The notes under the pieces were generated by a model. That model made no database searches. It had not been told where the DNA came from and worked only from the letters and a program-made list of their open reading frames with translations. This document shows positions 1 through 6,354 of a DNA stretch of 10,028 nucleotides, piece by piece. Made by a program: the position numbers and the translations under genes. Source of the DNA: JBFWVD01 sp050246915 (lineage in GTDB: Bacteria; Actinomycetota; Acidimicrobiia; Acidimicrobiales; Ilumatobacteraceae); NCBI GenBank assembly GCA_050246915.1, contig JBFWVD010000134.1, positions 1 to 10,028 of the forward strand, in the 5' to 3' direction. Position 1 is the stretch's first letter. Every line of letters starts with the position of its first letter.

Positions 1-1
1 A

Positions 2-556
2 GCCGATGGTGTCGTGCTTCCTGGGGTGGGCGCGTTCGGGGCGTGCATGCGCGCCCTGCAGTCAAGCGGTCTTGACGCGGCGGCCCGCGACGCCGCGTCG
101 AGTGGCCGACCGTTCCTGGGCATCTGCGTCGGTTGTCAGATGATGTTCGACGGATCCGACGAGGATCCCGACGACGTCGGGCTCGGCATCATGTCCGGCG
201 TGGTTCGATGGCTCCCGGCAACGGTGAAGCGGCCACAGATGCAATGGAACCGACTGGTGCTCGATCGTCAATCTCCATTGACACGCGGCCTCGGTGACGA
301 GCCGTGGGTGTACTTCGTGCATTCGTTGCATCCGGTGCCCGACGACCGCAGCGACGTGGTCGCCACCTGTGACTACGGCGGTCCGGTGTACGCGGCGTTC
401 CAACGCGGCAACGTTTTCGCCACGCAGTTCCATCCAGAGAAGTCAGCCACCGCCGGCCTGGCGATCCTGGCGAACTTCGTGGAGATCGCTCGAACGGGCA
501 CGACGGCCACCGAACACGATTCGACCGCGGAACGCAACAGGAGAGACCGGGCATGA
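2..556 (+). CDS. hisH: Imidazole glycerol phosphate synthase glutaminase subunit HisH (5' end missing)
   Basis: This is the glutaminase half of IGP synthase. It releases ammonia from glutamine and passes it to HisF, in the fifth step of histidine synthesis. The frame is open from the window edge, so about the first 20-25 residues of the usual ~200 are missing and 184 are visible. Class I amidotransferase landmarks are present: the LPGVGAFG oxyanion-side segment near the edge, the nucleophile cysteine in GICVGCQ (Cys codon 125-127), and the His/Glu pair in QFHPEKS (codons 431-433 and 437-439). After the fold ends there is a polar tail of about 20 residues. The stop overlaps the hisA start as ATGA (553-556), so the two are probably translationally coupled. 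The GTG at position 14 is an internal codon, not the start. Confidence 0.95.
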   Translation, partial: ADGVVLPGVGAFGACMRALQSSGLDAAARDAASSGRPFLGICVGCQMMFDGSDEDPDDVGLGIMSGVVRWLPATVKRPQMQWNRLVLDRQSPLTRGLGDEPWVYFVHSLHPVPDDRSDVVATCDYGGPVYAAFQRGNVFATQFHPEKSATAGLAILANFVEIARTGTTATEHDSTAERNRRDRA

Positions 557-1284
557 TCGAGCTCTATCCGGCCATCGACCTGCGCAACGGTCGTTGCGTT
601 CGGCTCCGCCAGGGTGACTACAACGACGAGACCGTCTATGGAGACGACCCAGTGGCGATGGCAGTGTCGTTCGCCGATGCCGGGGCGACGTGGATCCACG
701 TGGTGGACCTCGACGCAGCGCGTTCTGGTGATCCGTCCAACCGTCCGGTGGTCGCCCAGATCGCCCGGGCCCTCGACGGACGCGCCCAGGTGCAGACCGG
801 AGGCGGCGTGCGCGGCGCTGATGATGCACGGCAACTCGCCGCTGCTGGTGTTGCCCGCGTCGTGATGGGGACTGCCGCAGTGCAGGATCCATCACTCGTG
901 CCCGAGGTCGCCGCGATCATCCCGGTGGCCGTCGGTCTCGATCATCGCGACGGCGAGTTGGCCGTCCACGGCTGGACCGAAGGCTCTGGCATCCACGTAT
1001 GGGACGTGCTCGGCACCTATCCGTCGGCGTCGGCGTTCGTGATCACCGAGATCGGACGCGACGGCATGTTGACCGGCCCCGATCTCGGCGGTCTGCGTCG
1101 AGCAGTGGAGAGCTCCACCGTGCCGGTCATCGCGTCGGGCGGCGTCGCATCGCTCGCCGACATAGCGGCGTTGGCCACCATCGATGGCTTGGCCGGCATC
1201 ATCACCGGCAAGGCCGTGTACGAAGGGCGCCTGTCCGTGGCCGATGCGGTCCAACTGCTGTCGAGCAGGGACGGCGCGTCATGA
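553..1284 (+). CDS. hisA: Phosphoribosylformimino-AICAR ribotide isomerase HisA (possibly bifunctional PriA)
   Basis: This (beta/alpha)8-barrel isomerase converts ProFAR to PRFAR, the substrate of HisF-HisH. It has 243 residues, the usual size. The N-terminal PAIDLRNG carries the catalytic Asp of strand 1, VGLD is at mid-barrel, TGGGVR and ASGGVAS are the two phosphate-binding loops, and RDGMLTGPD is the late active-site loop. In that last segment ITEIGRDG has Glu where many homologues have Asp (TDI.RDG). In several actinobacteria this enzyme (PriA) also performs the TrpF reaction of tryptophan synthesis. The sequence alone does not decide that here, but trpE lies in the same window and no trpF is seen. 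The start ATG at 553 overlaps the hisH stop, and its own stop overlaps the hisF start (ATGA, 1281-1284). Confidence 0.95.
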   Translation: MIELYPAIDLRNGRCVRLRQGDYNDETVYGDDPVAMAVSFADAGATWIHVVDLDAARSGDPSNRPVVAQIARALDGRAQVQTGGGVRGADDARQLAAAGVARVVMGTAAVQDPSLVPEVAAIIPVAVGLDHRDGELAVHGWTEGSGIHVWDVLGTYPSASAFVITEIGRDGMLTGPDLGGLRRAVESSTVPVIASGGVASLADIAALATIDGLAGIITGKAVYEGRLSVADAVQLLSSRDGAS

Positions 1285-2045
1285 AGGTGGCGCGAGTCAT
1301 TCCCTGTCTCGACGTCACCGGCGGACGAGTGGTGAAGGGGACCAACTTCGTCGACCTGCGCGATGCGGGTGATCCCGTGGAGTTGGCGGCTCGATACGAC
1401 CTCGAAGGCGCCGACGAGCTGGTGTTCCTGGACATCACCGCGTCCTCGGATGGTCGTGACACGATGGTCGACATGGTGCGGCGCACCGCCGAGCAGGTGT
1501 TCATACCGTTCACCGTGGGAGGCGGTATCCGCACCGCCGACGATGCCCGCCGGATGCTGCGCGCCGGAGCCGACAAGGTGAGCGCCAACACCTCTGCCGT
1601 GCAACGGCCGGAGCTGTTGAGCGACATCGCCGCCGAGTTCGGAGCGCAATGCGCAGTGTGCGCCATCGACGCGCGCCGCCGAGACGACGGCAGCGGCTGG
1701 GAGGTGTTCGTGCACGGCGGGCGGACCCCGACCGGTATCGATGCGGTGGGGTGGGCGGTGGAGGCATGCCGCCGCGGCGCCGGCGAGATCCTCCTCACCT
1801 CCATGGACCGCGACGGAACGCGTGATGGATTCGATCTGGAACTGACCCGAACCATCTCTGATGTGGTGCCGGTGCCGGTGATCGCATCAGGTGGCGTGGG
1901 AACCCTCCAGCACCTGGTCGACGGGGTCATCGACGGACATGCCGACGCCGTCTTGGCCGCATCCATCTTCCACTTCCGCGAGCACACGGTGGCCGAGGCG
2001 AAGGCAGTGATGGCCGCCGCTGGCATCATCGTGCGTCCAGGATGA
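1281..2045 (+). CDS. hisF: Imidazole glycerol phosphate synthase cyclase subunit HisF
   Basis: This is the cyclase/lyase subunit of IGP synthase. It turns PRFAR plus HisH-derived ammonia into imidazole glycerol phosphate and AICAR. The protein has 254 residues, a full-length (beta/alpha)8 barrel. It opens MKVARVIPCLDV with catalytic Asp11 and Lys19 (RVVKG), and AIDARR places the second catalytic Asp at residue 130, exactly the canonical position. TVGGGIR, LLTSMDRDGT and IASGGVG are the phosphate-binding and active-site loops. The ATG at 1281 overlaps the hisA stop. A much longer open frame exists upstream in the same phase but only shadows hisA. The impA gene that often sits between hisA and hisF in mycobacteria and relatives is absent. 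hisI, usually the next gene, is displaced to 4417. Confidence 0.97.
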   Translation: MKVARVIPCLDVTGGRVVKGTNFVDLRDAGDPVELAARYDLEGADELVFLDITASSDGRDTMVDMVRRTAEQVFIPFTVGGGIRTADDARRMLRAGADKVSANTSAVQRPELLSDIAAEFGAQCAVCAIDARRRDDGSGWEVFVHGGRTPTGIDAVGWAVEACRRGAGEILLTSMDRDGTRDGFDLELTRTISDVVPVPVIASGGVGTLQHLVDGVIDGHADAVLAASIFHFREHTVAEAKAVMAAAGIIVRPG

Positions 2046-2064
2046 GCCGTGGGGAGCATTGCCT

Positions 2065-2520
2065 GTGCGCAATGATGGATCAGTGAGCTTCACCCGAGAT
2101 CTCCTCACCGGCGCGCTCCCGCCCGGCATCTACCGAGCTGATGAGGTCGATGTCGATCTGGTCGCCATCGAGGCTGCCGGGTGGAAGGACTTGTGGCTCG
2201 AGAGCCAGCACGTGGGCTCGGAGAGCGAGTTGTTCGACATGATGCGGCGGGCCGCGGCGCTGCCGGCGTGGTTCGGCGGCAACTTCGACGGCCTCACCGA
2301 TTGTCTGTGCGATCTGTCGTGGTTCGAGGCTCGGGGCTGGCTGGTGCAGCTGGTCCGACCCGGTGCTGCCGCGGTGGACGGCGAATGGTGGGATTCCCTA
2401 CTCGAGGTGTTGCGCGAGGCGGTCGACTGGTGGGCCGAGACCGACACGCCGATGGTCGTGCTGGTGCGGTGGCCGGAATGGTCTGCTGCGTTGAACGCTG
2501 CGGTCAGCCCCCTGCCCTGA
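2065..2520 (+). CDS. Barstar-family protein (barnase-inhibitor fold), orphan
   Basis: The protein has about 151 residues. Its centre resembles barstar, the small intracellular inhibitor that plugs the active site of barnase-type RNases. The core LPAWFGGNFDGLTDCL (residues 67-81) lines up with the barstar helix whose Asp35 and Asp39 contact barnase. Both acids are kept (Asp75, Asp79), as are an aromatic pair (Trp69/Phe70) and Asn73, while barstar Trp38 is Thr here. The remainder is Trp-rich and ends with a hydrophobic strand, MVVLVRW. It is longer than classical barstar (~90 residues) because of an N-terminal segment. GTG 2065 is preferred because GGGGAG (2051-2056) lies 8 bases upstream; TTG 2059 and GTG 2083 are alternatives. 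It begins 19 bases after hisF, so it probably shares that transcript. No barnase-like gene is visible, so an inhibitor role is unproven. Confidence 0.72.
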   Translation: MRNDGSVSFTRDLLTGALPPGIYRADEVDVDLVAIEAAGWKDLWLESQHVGSESELFDMMRRAAALPAWFGGNFDGLTDCLCDLSWFEARGWLVQLVRPGAAAVDGEWWDSLLEVLREAVDWWAETDTPMVVLVRWPEWSAALNAAVSPLP

Positions 2521-2537
2521 TCCGGCCCAGATCATCT

Positions 2538-2558
2538 GCTGCTGGCGCCGCCATCAGC
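2538..2558. terminator. Possible bidirectional terminator hairpin between convergent genes
   Basis: Bases 2538-2546 pair with 2550-2558 (GCTGCTGGC / GCCATCAGC) with one C/T mismatch and a 3-base loop. It lies between the barstar-like stop and overlaps the hydrolase stop codon (2554-2556), where the two genes converge. No T-tract follows on either strand, so intrinsic termination is uncertain. Confidence 0.3.
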
Positions 2559-3186
2559 TCGCGGTGACCTCGGCGATCATCGCCGTCAGGTGGTCGGCGG
2601 CTCGCGCTGCGGCGCCGGCCAGGAAGTGATCGGCCATGGTGAGCTCGATGATCTCGGTGGCGGCCCAGCCAACGACCGCGGCCAGCGCGTCATCGGGCGA
2701 GCAGTACTGATCGTGCTCGGGGACCACGAAGCGCTTCATGCGCGGGTCCGACCCGGCTGCCATGTCTGGTCGCGCTTGCGGGGCGATCATGAACCAACCG
2801 AGAACACGTTCGTCGGTGACCTGCAACGCCACCCCGGCCCCGAACGAATAGCCCGCCAGCAACACCGGCGCTCCCGGAGCCAGGGCGACGGCAGCGTCGA
2901 TGGCCGCGGCGACGTCGCGCTGCTCGGCGTCGCCGTGGTCGTGTCTCCCGGTGGAGCCACCGGCCCCGCGGAAGTTGAACATGACCGCGACGCAACCAGC
3001 ATTGACAGCGCGTTCGAACATGGCCTGCACCACCGGCACGTCCATGGTCCCGCCGTAGCTGGGGTGCGGATGGGTGATGACCACGGCCAGATCGACAGAT
3101 GCCGGCGGCCGGCCCTCGGGACCCGCGGAGCGGGCCACCAGCGTGCATCCATCTGAAGTGGTCAGGGTCAGAGGTTGGGAGCGCAC
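2554..3186 (-). CDS. Small alpha/beta hydrolase of the HPHPxYGGTMD type
   Basis: This is a single-domain cytosolic serine hydrolase of about 210 residues, similar to the COG2945-like family. THPHPSYGGTMD (39-49) forms the oxyanion region and FNFRGAGGSTG (70-80) is the family signature after strand 4. The nucleophile elbow GYSFGAG places Ser114, PEHD gives the acid Asp159, and MADHFLAG gives His187, so the triad looks complete. The substrate is unknown; relatives are annotated as esterases or acyl-hydrolases without firm substrates. I chose the GTG whose first base is at 3186, because TACGGT lies 8 bases upstream (3200-3195), like other leaderless-looking starts in the window. The more upstream GTG at 3222 would add 12 residues and overlap the divergent groES-like start. 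There is no signal peptide or membrane segment. Confidence 0.82.
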   Translation of the reverse strand: MRSQPLTLTTSDGCTLVARSAGPEGRPPASVDLAVVITHPHPSYGGTMDVPVVQAMFERAVNAGCVAVMFNFRGAGGSTGRHDHGDAEQRDVAAAIDAAVALAPGAPVLLAGYSFGAGVALQVTDERVLGWFMIAPQARPDMAAGSDPRMKRFVVPEHDQYCSPDDALAAVVGWAATEIIELTMADHFLAGAAARAADHLTAMIAEVTAS

Positions 3187-3215
3187 GTCTGGAGACCGTA
3201 ACGTCCCCAGACGTG
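3184..3215. promoter_or_regulatory. 32-bp inverted repeat holding a face-to-face divergent leaderless promoter
   Basis: Arms CACGTCTGGAGAC (3184-3196) and GTCCCCAGACGTG (3203-3215) pair at 12 of 13 positions around a 6-base centre, CGTAAC. On the plus strand, TAACGT (3199-3204) is followed by 8 bases and then GTG at 3213. On the minus strand, TACGGT (3200-3195) is followed by 8 bases and then GTG at 3186. Each arm therefore ends in a start codon, and the two -10-like boxes share bases 3199-3200. A TTGGGA 18 bases before the plus box could be its -35. The arrangement is seen directly; its role as promoter and operator is inferred. Confidence 0.5.
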
Positions 3216-3542
3216 TCCACACCGCCGCCAGACAAGCTCCCCATCAAGATGCTGAGCGATCGGCTGCTGGTGCGCCTGGCCCGTGACGAGGGCGAGCGCC
3301 GCACGACCGGTGGCATCCTCATCCCGGCCACCGCGCAGGTGGCCAAGCGTCTGGTGTGGGGCGAGGTCGTCAGCGTCGGTGCCAACGTCCGCACCATCGA
3401 GCCGGGTGATCGGGTGTTGTTCAGCCCCGAAGACCGCTATGAGGTCGAGGTGCAAGGCGAGGACCTCATCATGTTGCGAGAGCGGGACATCCACGCCTTG
3501 GCCGCCACCCGCGTCGAGAGCAACCACGGCCTGTACCTCTAG
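3213..3542 (+). CDS. GroES-like co-chaperonin (Cpn10 family), stand-alone
   Basis: This is a chaperonin-10 fold protein of 109 residues, against ~97 for typical GroES. KMLSDRLLVRL (12-22) is the first strand, TTGGILIPATAQ (31-42) is the mobile loop that docks on GroEL, WGEVVSVG (49-56) and EPGDRVLFSPEDRYEVE follow, and MLRERDIHAL (88-96) is the closing GroES signature. A short Pro-rich N-terminal extension and a C-terminal tail ending NHGLYL lie outside the core. GTG 3213 is chosen because it keeps the first strand and sits 8 bases after TAACGT; ATG 3249 would cut away IK before the strand. No groEL is adjacent, so it may serve a GroEL encoded elsewhere or be a paralogue. I saw no CIRCE or HspR-type operator upstream. 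The mobile loop is intact, so GroEL docking is plausible. Confidence 0.88.
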   Translation: MSTPPPDKLPIKMLSDRLLVRLARDEGERRTTGGILIPATAQVAKRLVWGEVVSVGANVRTIEPGDRVLFSPEDRYEVEVQGEDLIMLRERDIHALAATRVESNHGLYL

Positions 3543-3555
3543 CGCTGCGAGCGCT
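3541..3555. terminator. Short hairpin between convergent genes
   Basis: AGCGCT (3541-3546) and AGCGCT (3550-3555) form a 6-bp stem with a GCG loop. It sits exactly where the groES-like stop (3540-3542) meets the stop of the minus-strand gene (3555-3557). There is no T-tract, so this is only a weak candidate for a shared terminator. Confidence 0.27.
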
Positions 3556-4310
3556 CAGCGTTCTGGCGCGGTGTGTCGTCGCCGACGATTTGGCCTGAAC
3601 GCATCCTTGTAACGGGTATCGGGAATGATGCGCGCTCGCTCTCGCCCGTACACCCGAATCCGGCCCAGCAGATAGATCAACAGTCCGATGGTGGCCAGCG
3701 TGGCGATCGCCCCGAGGCCGACGAGCGCCGACTTACGCAGCATCGGGCCGAGCAACGCCGTGTCGACCGCGGTGCCGTCGGCCAACGTGGTGCGGGGCCG
3801 CCCACAGTCGTTGGTGGTGAGGTACGCGACGAGGCGGCCATCGCTCATCCAGGCGCGCACCAGATAGCTCTTGGTGGCGTCGATGAAGTGCGCGTGGTCG
3901 GGCAACGTCACCACCAGAGGCCCGCGCTGCACAGCTCCCGTCATCGGCTGCGTGACCACGAACTGCACCGTCGTCTGGCTGGGGCGACCAGCGATCCCGA
4001 CGAACTCCACGTACCCGGGCGGGACCCCGACGACACACGGCAAGGTGGTGGTGGGGCCGGCCCCCACGGTCGTGGGGGTGCCAGCTGCGGTGGTGCTCGC
4101 CGGGGCGGAGACCTCGGGTTCGGTGATCGGTCCGTTGGCGGGATCGGTAGTGGGTTCGGTGGCGGGATCAGTGGCGCTCTGGGCCGACGCACGGGGCGCC
4201 GCGACGCCTCCGATCACGGCGATCGCCGTTGCGACTGCCATTGCCACGACGAAGTGGAGCGCGCCCGGGAAGCGGTGGCGTCGATCGGCGACTTCCAACG
4301 GCGGGCGCAT
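3555..4310 (-). CDS. Secreted/membrane-anchored protein of unknown function
   Basis: I do not recognise a family. From ATG 4310 the protein has 251 residues. Residues 1-43 look like a signal peptide: basic RRHR, then a hydrophobic run (about 17-37), then a possible cut after ASA. Residues 47-66 are a tetrapeptide spacer with Pro every fourth position, preceded by Asp/Glu/Gly (DPxxEPxx type), followed by a Thr/Ala/Pro linker to about 90. Residues 91-185 form a compact domain with two cysteines (Cys92, Cys169) that could form a disulfide. A transmembrane helix (about 194-216) and a very basic tail (RRRRH) follow, so the domain should face outward. A TTG at 4373 would extend the frame, but ATG 4310 starts just before the signal sequence and lies 6 bases after TACTGT. 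It diverges from hisI. Confidence 0.68.
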   Translation of the reverse strand: MRPPLEVADRRHRFPGALHFVVAMAVATAIAVIGGVAAPRASAQSATDPATEPTTDPANGPITEPEVSAPASTTAAGTPTTVGAGPTTTLPCVVGVPPGYVEFVGIAGRPSQTTVQFVVTQPMTGAVQRGPLVVTLPDHAHFIDATKSYLVRAWMSDGRLVAYLTTNDCGRPRTTLADGTAVDTALLGPMLRKSALVGLGAIATLATIGLLIYLLGRIRVYGRERARIIPDTRYKDAFRPNRRRRHTAPER

Positions 4311-4322
4311 CACCGACACAGT
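4311..4322 (-). promoter_or_regulatory. Putative -10 box giving a leaderless transcript of the membrane-protein gene
   Basis: Read on the minus strand, TACTGT (4322-4317) fits the actinobacterial -10 consensus TAnnnT. The ATG at 4310 follows after 6 bases (4316-4311), so transcription would begin at or within a base or two of the start codon. No clear -35 or ribosome-binding site is seen. The role is inferred from spacing. Confidence 0.45.
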
Positions 4323-4404
4323 ACGGAACCCCGACGCGGCGGTGGCGCCGGGGCGCGAGGGCCCGAGCGGCAAATCGCACCGGGCGTCGCGGTGGCTCGC
4401 CTCC

Positions 4405-4416
4405 TAGCATGGTCCG
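4405..4416 (+). promoter_or_regulatory. Putative -10 box giving a leaderless hisI-trpE transcript
   Basis: TAGCAT (4405-4410) matches TAnnnT and is followed by 6 bases and the hisI ATG at 4417. No Shine-Dalgarno sequence precedes that ATG. If the transcript starts at the ATG, there is no room for a leader-peptide attenuator or T-box ahead of hisI-trpE. The role is inferred. Confidence 0.48.
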
Positions 4417-4821
4417 ATGCCCTCGGTCACCCCCATCGCCGTCACTGATGAGCAGCTCGCCTCGGTGAAGTACAACTCCGACGGATTGGTCGCTGCCATC
4501 GTCCAAGAGGAAGGCACCGGCGAGGTGCTCATGATGGCTTGGATGAACGCCGAGACGCTGGCGATGAGTCTTGCCGAAGGGCGGACCGTGTTCTGGAGTC
4601 GCTCCCGTCAAGAGGTGTGGCGCAAGGGCGACACCTCCGGTGACCGACAGTTCGTGCGGTCGGCCTTCTACGACTGCGACGGGGACACGCTGCTGTTCGT
4701 CGTCGAGCAAGAAGGCAAGGGGGCGTGCCACACGGGAGCCAAGACGTGCTTCTTCCGTGCGTTCGGCGCGGCTGGTGACGGTGACGCCGGCGACGTGGCC
4801 TCGGGCTCGCACACCTCATGA
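4417..4821 (+). CDS. hisI: Phosphoribosyl-AMP cyclohydrolase HisI
   Basis: This metal-dependent enzyme opens the purine ring of phosphoribosyl-AMP to give ProFAR, the third step of histidine synthesis. The 134-residue protein carries only the cyclohydrolase domain; there is no fused HisE pyrophosphohydrolase. Metal and substrate motifs are clear: FWSRSRQEVWRKGDTSG (59-75), DCDGD (86-90) with the Mg-binding acids and Cys87, and GACHTGAKTC with Cys104 and Cys111 as further zinc ligands. A short Gly/Asp-rich tail follows. The ATG at 4417 has no ribosome-binding site but does have a -10 box at leaderless spacing. Its stop overlaps the trpE start (ATGA, 4818-4821). In relatives hisI often follows hisF directly; here four unrelated genes intervene. 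Confidence 0.96.
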   Translation: MPSVTPIAVTDEQLASVKYNSDGLVAAIVQEEGTGEVLMMAWMNAETLAMSLAEGRTVFWSRSRQEVWRKGDTSGDRQFVRSAFYDCDGDTLLFVVEQEGKGACHTGAKTCFFRAFGAAGDGDAGDVASGSHTS

Positions 4822-6344
4822 CCGCTCCGCTCATCAGTGCCCAGCAGTTCAAGGACTTGGCTCGCGATCACTCCGTCGTGCCGGTGTGGTCGGAGCTCCT
4901 GGCCGATCTCGAGACACCGGTGGCCGCGTTCGTGAAGCTCGTCGGCGACGGCGAAGGGTTCGTGTTCGAGTCGGTCGAACACGGCGAGCGATGGAGTCGT
5001 TGGAGCTTCGTGGGCCGCCGCCCGTCGGCCACCATGACCTTGCGCGACGGCGAGTTGACGCTCACCGGTCTGTTGCCGGACGGGGTGCCGGCAAACGACG
5101 GTGTGCTCGCGGCGATCGAGGCCGTGCTGTCGCACTCGCGTTGCCCGGTGTTGCCCGACCTGCCACCGCTCATCGGCGGTGTGGTGGGCTACCTCGGCTA
5201 CGACGTGGTGCGCGAGGTCGAGCATCTGCCTGACGTGCCTCCCGACGATCGCAAGTTGCCCGATGCCGTGCTGAGCGTCATCGGATCGTTGGCAGCCTTC
5301 GACCATTGGCGTCAACGGGTCACGCTCATCGAATCGGTGCCGGTGCACGGTCTCGATGAGGCCGGTCTCGACGCCGCCTATGCGCAGGCGTGCGAGCGGC
5401 TGGTCGAAGCGCAACAGCTGTTGGCAAGGCCGCTCGCCTACGCACCGGCCGACCCGCCGGCGTCCGGTGACGTGCCGCCCGAGGTGCGACGCACCGTCGG
5501 CACCGATGTGTGGAATGCGGCGGTCGCCACTGCCAAGGAGCACATCGTCAACGGGGACATCTTCCAGGTCGTGCTCTCGCAACGCTTCGACCTGACGCTG
5601 GAGGCCGATCCGTTCGACTTCTATCGCGTGTTGCGGCAGGTGAACCCCAGCCCGTACATGTACTTCGTACGCCAAGGCGGCGTGACGATCGCCGGCTCGT
5701 CGCCGGAGCCGATGGTGCAGCTGCGCGATGGCACGGTCATCAGCCGCCCCATCGCCGGGACGCGTCGGCGTGGGCGCACCGACGAAGACGATCGGCGCAT
5801 GGCCGCAGAATTGCGAGAGCACCCCAAGGAGATCGCCGAGCACATCATGCTGGTGGACCTGGCCCGCAACGATGTGGGCCGCGTGGTGGAGTTCGGCACG
5901 TGCAAGGTCGACGAGTTGCTGCAACTCGAGAAATACAGCCACGTGATGCACCTCACCAGCCAGGTGTCCGGGCGCCTTCGCGAGGGGCTGGGTCCCATAG
6001 ATGTGCTGCGCGCGACGCTGCCGGCCGGGACGGTGTCAGGTGCGCCCAAGGTGCGGGCCATGGAGATCATCGACGCGCTGGAGCCGACCAAACGCGGGCC
6101 GTATGCCGGTGTGGTCGGCTATCTCGACTTCTCGGGCAACCTCGACGTGGCGATTGCCATTCGAACGATGTTCATCGACGCGGCGGGCAATGCCGCGGTG
6201 CAGGCCGGGGCGGGGATCGTGGCCGATTCCGACGCTGCTTCGGAAGATCTGGAGTGCCGCAACAAGGCCGCCGCGTTGCTGGCGGCGGTGCCGGCGGCGC
6301 GTCGGATGACGGCGCGGCGCAAAGCCCTCGACACCCCCGCCTGA
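4818..6344 (+). CDS. trpE: Anthranilate synthase component I TrpE
   Basis: TrpE converts chorismate to anthranilate, using ammonia from a TrpG partner encoded outside the window. This is the first committed step of tryptophan synthesis. At 508 residues it is full length. The N-terminal domain shows VFESVEHGERWSRWSFVG (from residue 49), matching the LLES-type region that binds tryptophan for feedback inhibition. The chorismate-binding domain follows with GDIFQVVLSQRF, NPSPYMYFVR, AGSSPEP (292-298), SRPIAGTRRRG, EHIMLVDLARND, PAGTVSGAPK (402-411) and QAGAGIVADSD near the end. All the expected blocks are present and intact. The ATG overlaps the hisI stop, so the pair is probably translationally coupled and co-regulated. 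A 14-bp-arm hairpin begins 11 bases after the stop. Confidence 0.97.
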   Translation: MTAPLISAQQFKDLARDHSVVPVWSELLADLETPVAAFVKLVGDGEGFVFESVEHGERWSRWSFVGRRPSATMTLRDGELTLTGLLPDGVPANDGVLAAIEAVLSHSRCPVLPDLPPLIGGVVGYLGYDVVREVEHLPDVPPDDRKLPDAVLSVIGSLAAFDHWRQRVTLIESVPVHGLDEAGLDAAYAQACERLVEAQQLLARPLAYAPADPPASGDVPPEVRRTVGTDVWNAAVATAKEHIVNGDIFQVVLSQRFDLTLEADPFDFYRVLRQVNPSPYMYFVRQGGVTIAGSSPEPMVQLRDGTVISRPIAGTRRRGRTDEDDRRMAAELREHPKEIAEHIMLVDLARNDVGRVVEFGTCKVDELLQLEKYSHVMHLTSQVSGRLREGLGPIDVLRATLPAGTVSGAPKVRAMEIIDALEPTKRGPYAGVVGYLDFSGNLDVAIAIRTMFIDAAGNAAVQAGAGIVADSDAASEDLECRNKAAALLAAVPAARRMTARRKALDTPA

Positions 6345-6354
6345 GCGGTTCGGG

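Noticed and set aside
999..1280. Possible N-terminal extension of HisF
   Set aside because: The upstream in-phase frame is Arg-rich shadow of hisA. HisF homology begins exactly at MKVARVIPCLD, with the catalytic Asp at residue 11.
2538..2558. A GC-rich hairpin considered as a regulatory RNA
   Set aside because: It is short, has one mismatch and lies where two genes converge, so a weak terminator is the simpler reading.
3099..3212. Possible longer N-terminus of the GroES-like protein
   Set aside because: It would overlap the start of the divergent hydrolase, and the added residues resemble no GroES. The GTG at 3213 fits the fold and the promoter spacing.
3140..3250. CIRCE or HspR/HAIR heat-shock operator before the groES-like gene
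   Set aside because: Neither the TTAGCACTC/GAGTGCTAA pair nor the CTTGAGT/ACTCAAG pair occurs. The palindrome present is of a different sequence.
4311..4416. Tryptophan or histidine attenuator, or T-box, ahead of hisI-trpE
   Set aside because: No short leader frame with Trp or His codons and no alternative hairpins are visible, and the -10 box lies too close to the hisI ATG to leave a leader.
4668..5951. A 427-codon open frame on the minus strand
   Set aside because: It lies antisense across hisI and trpE in a phase kept open by high GC. Its translation is rich in His/Arg with no family motif, while trpE on the other strand is unmistakable.
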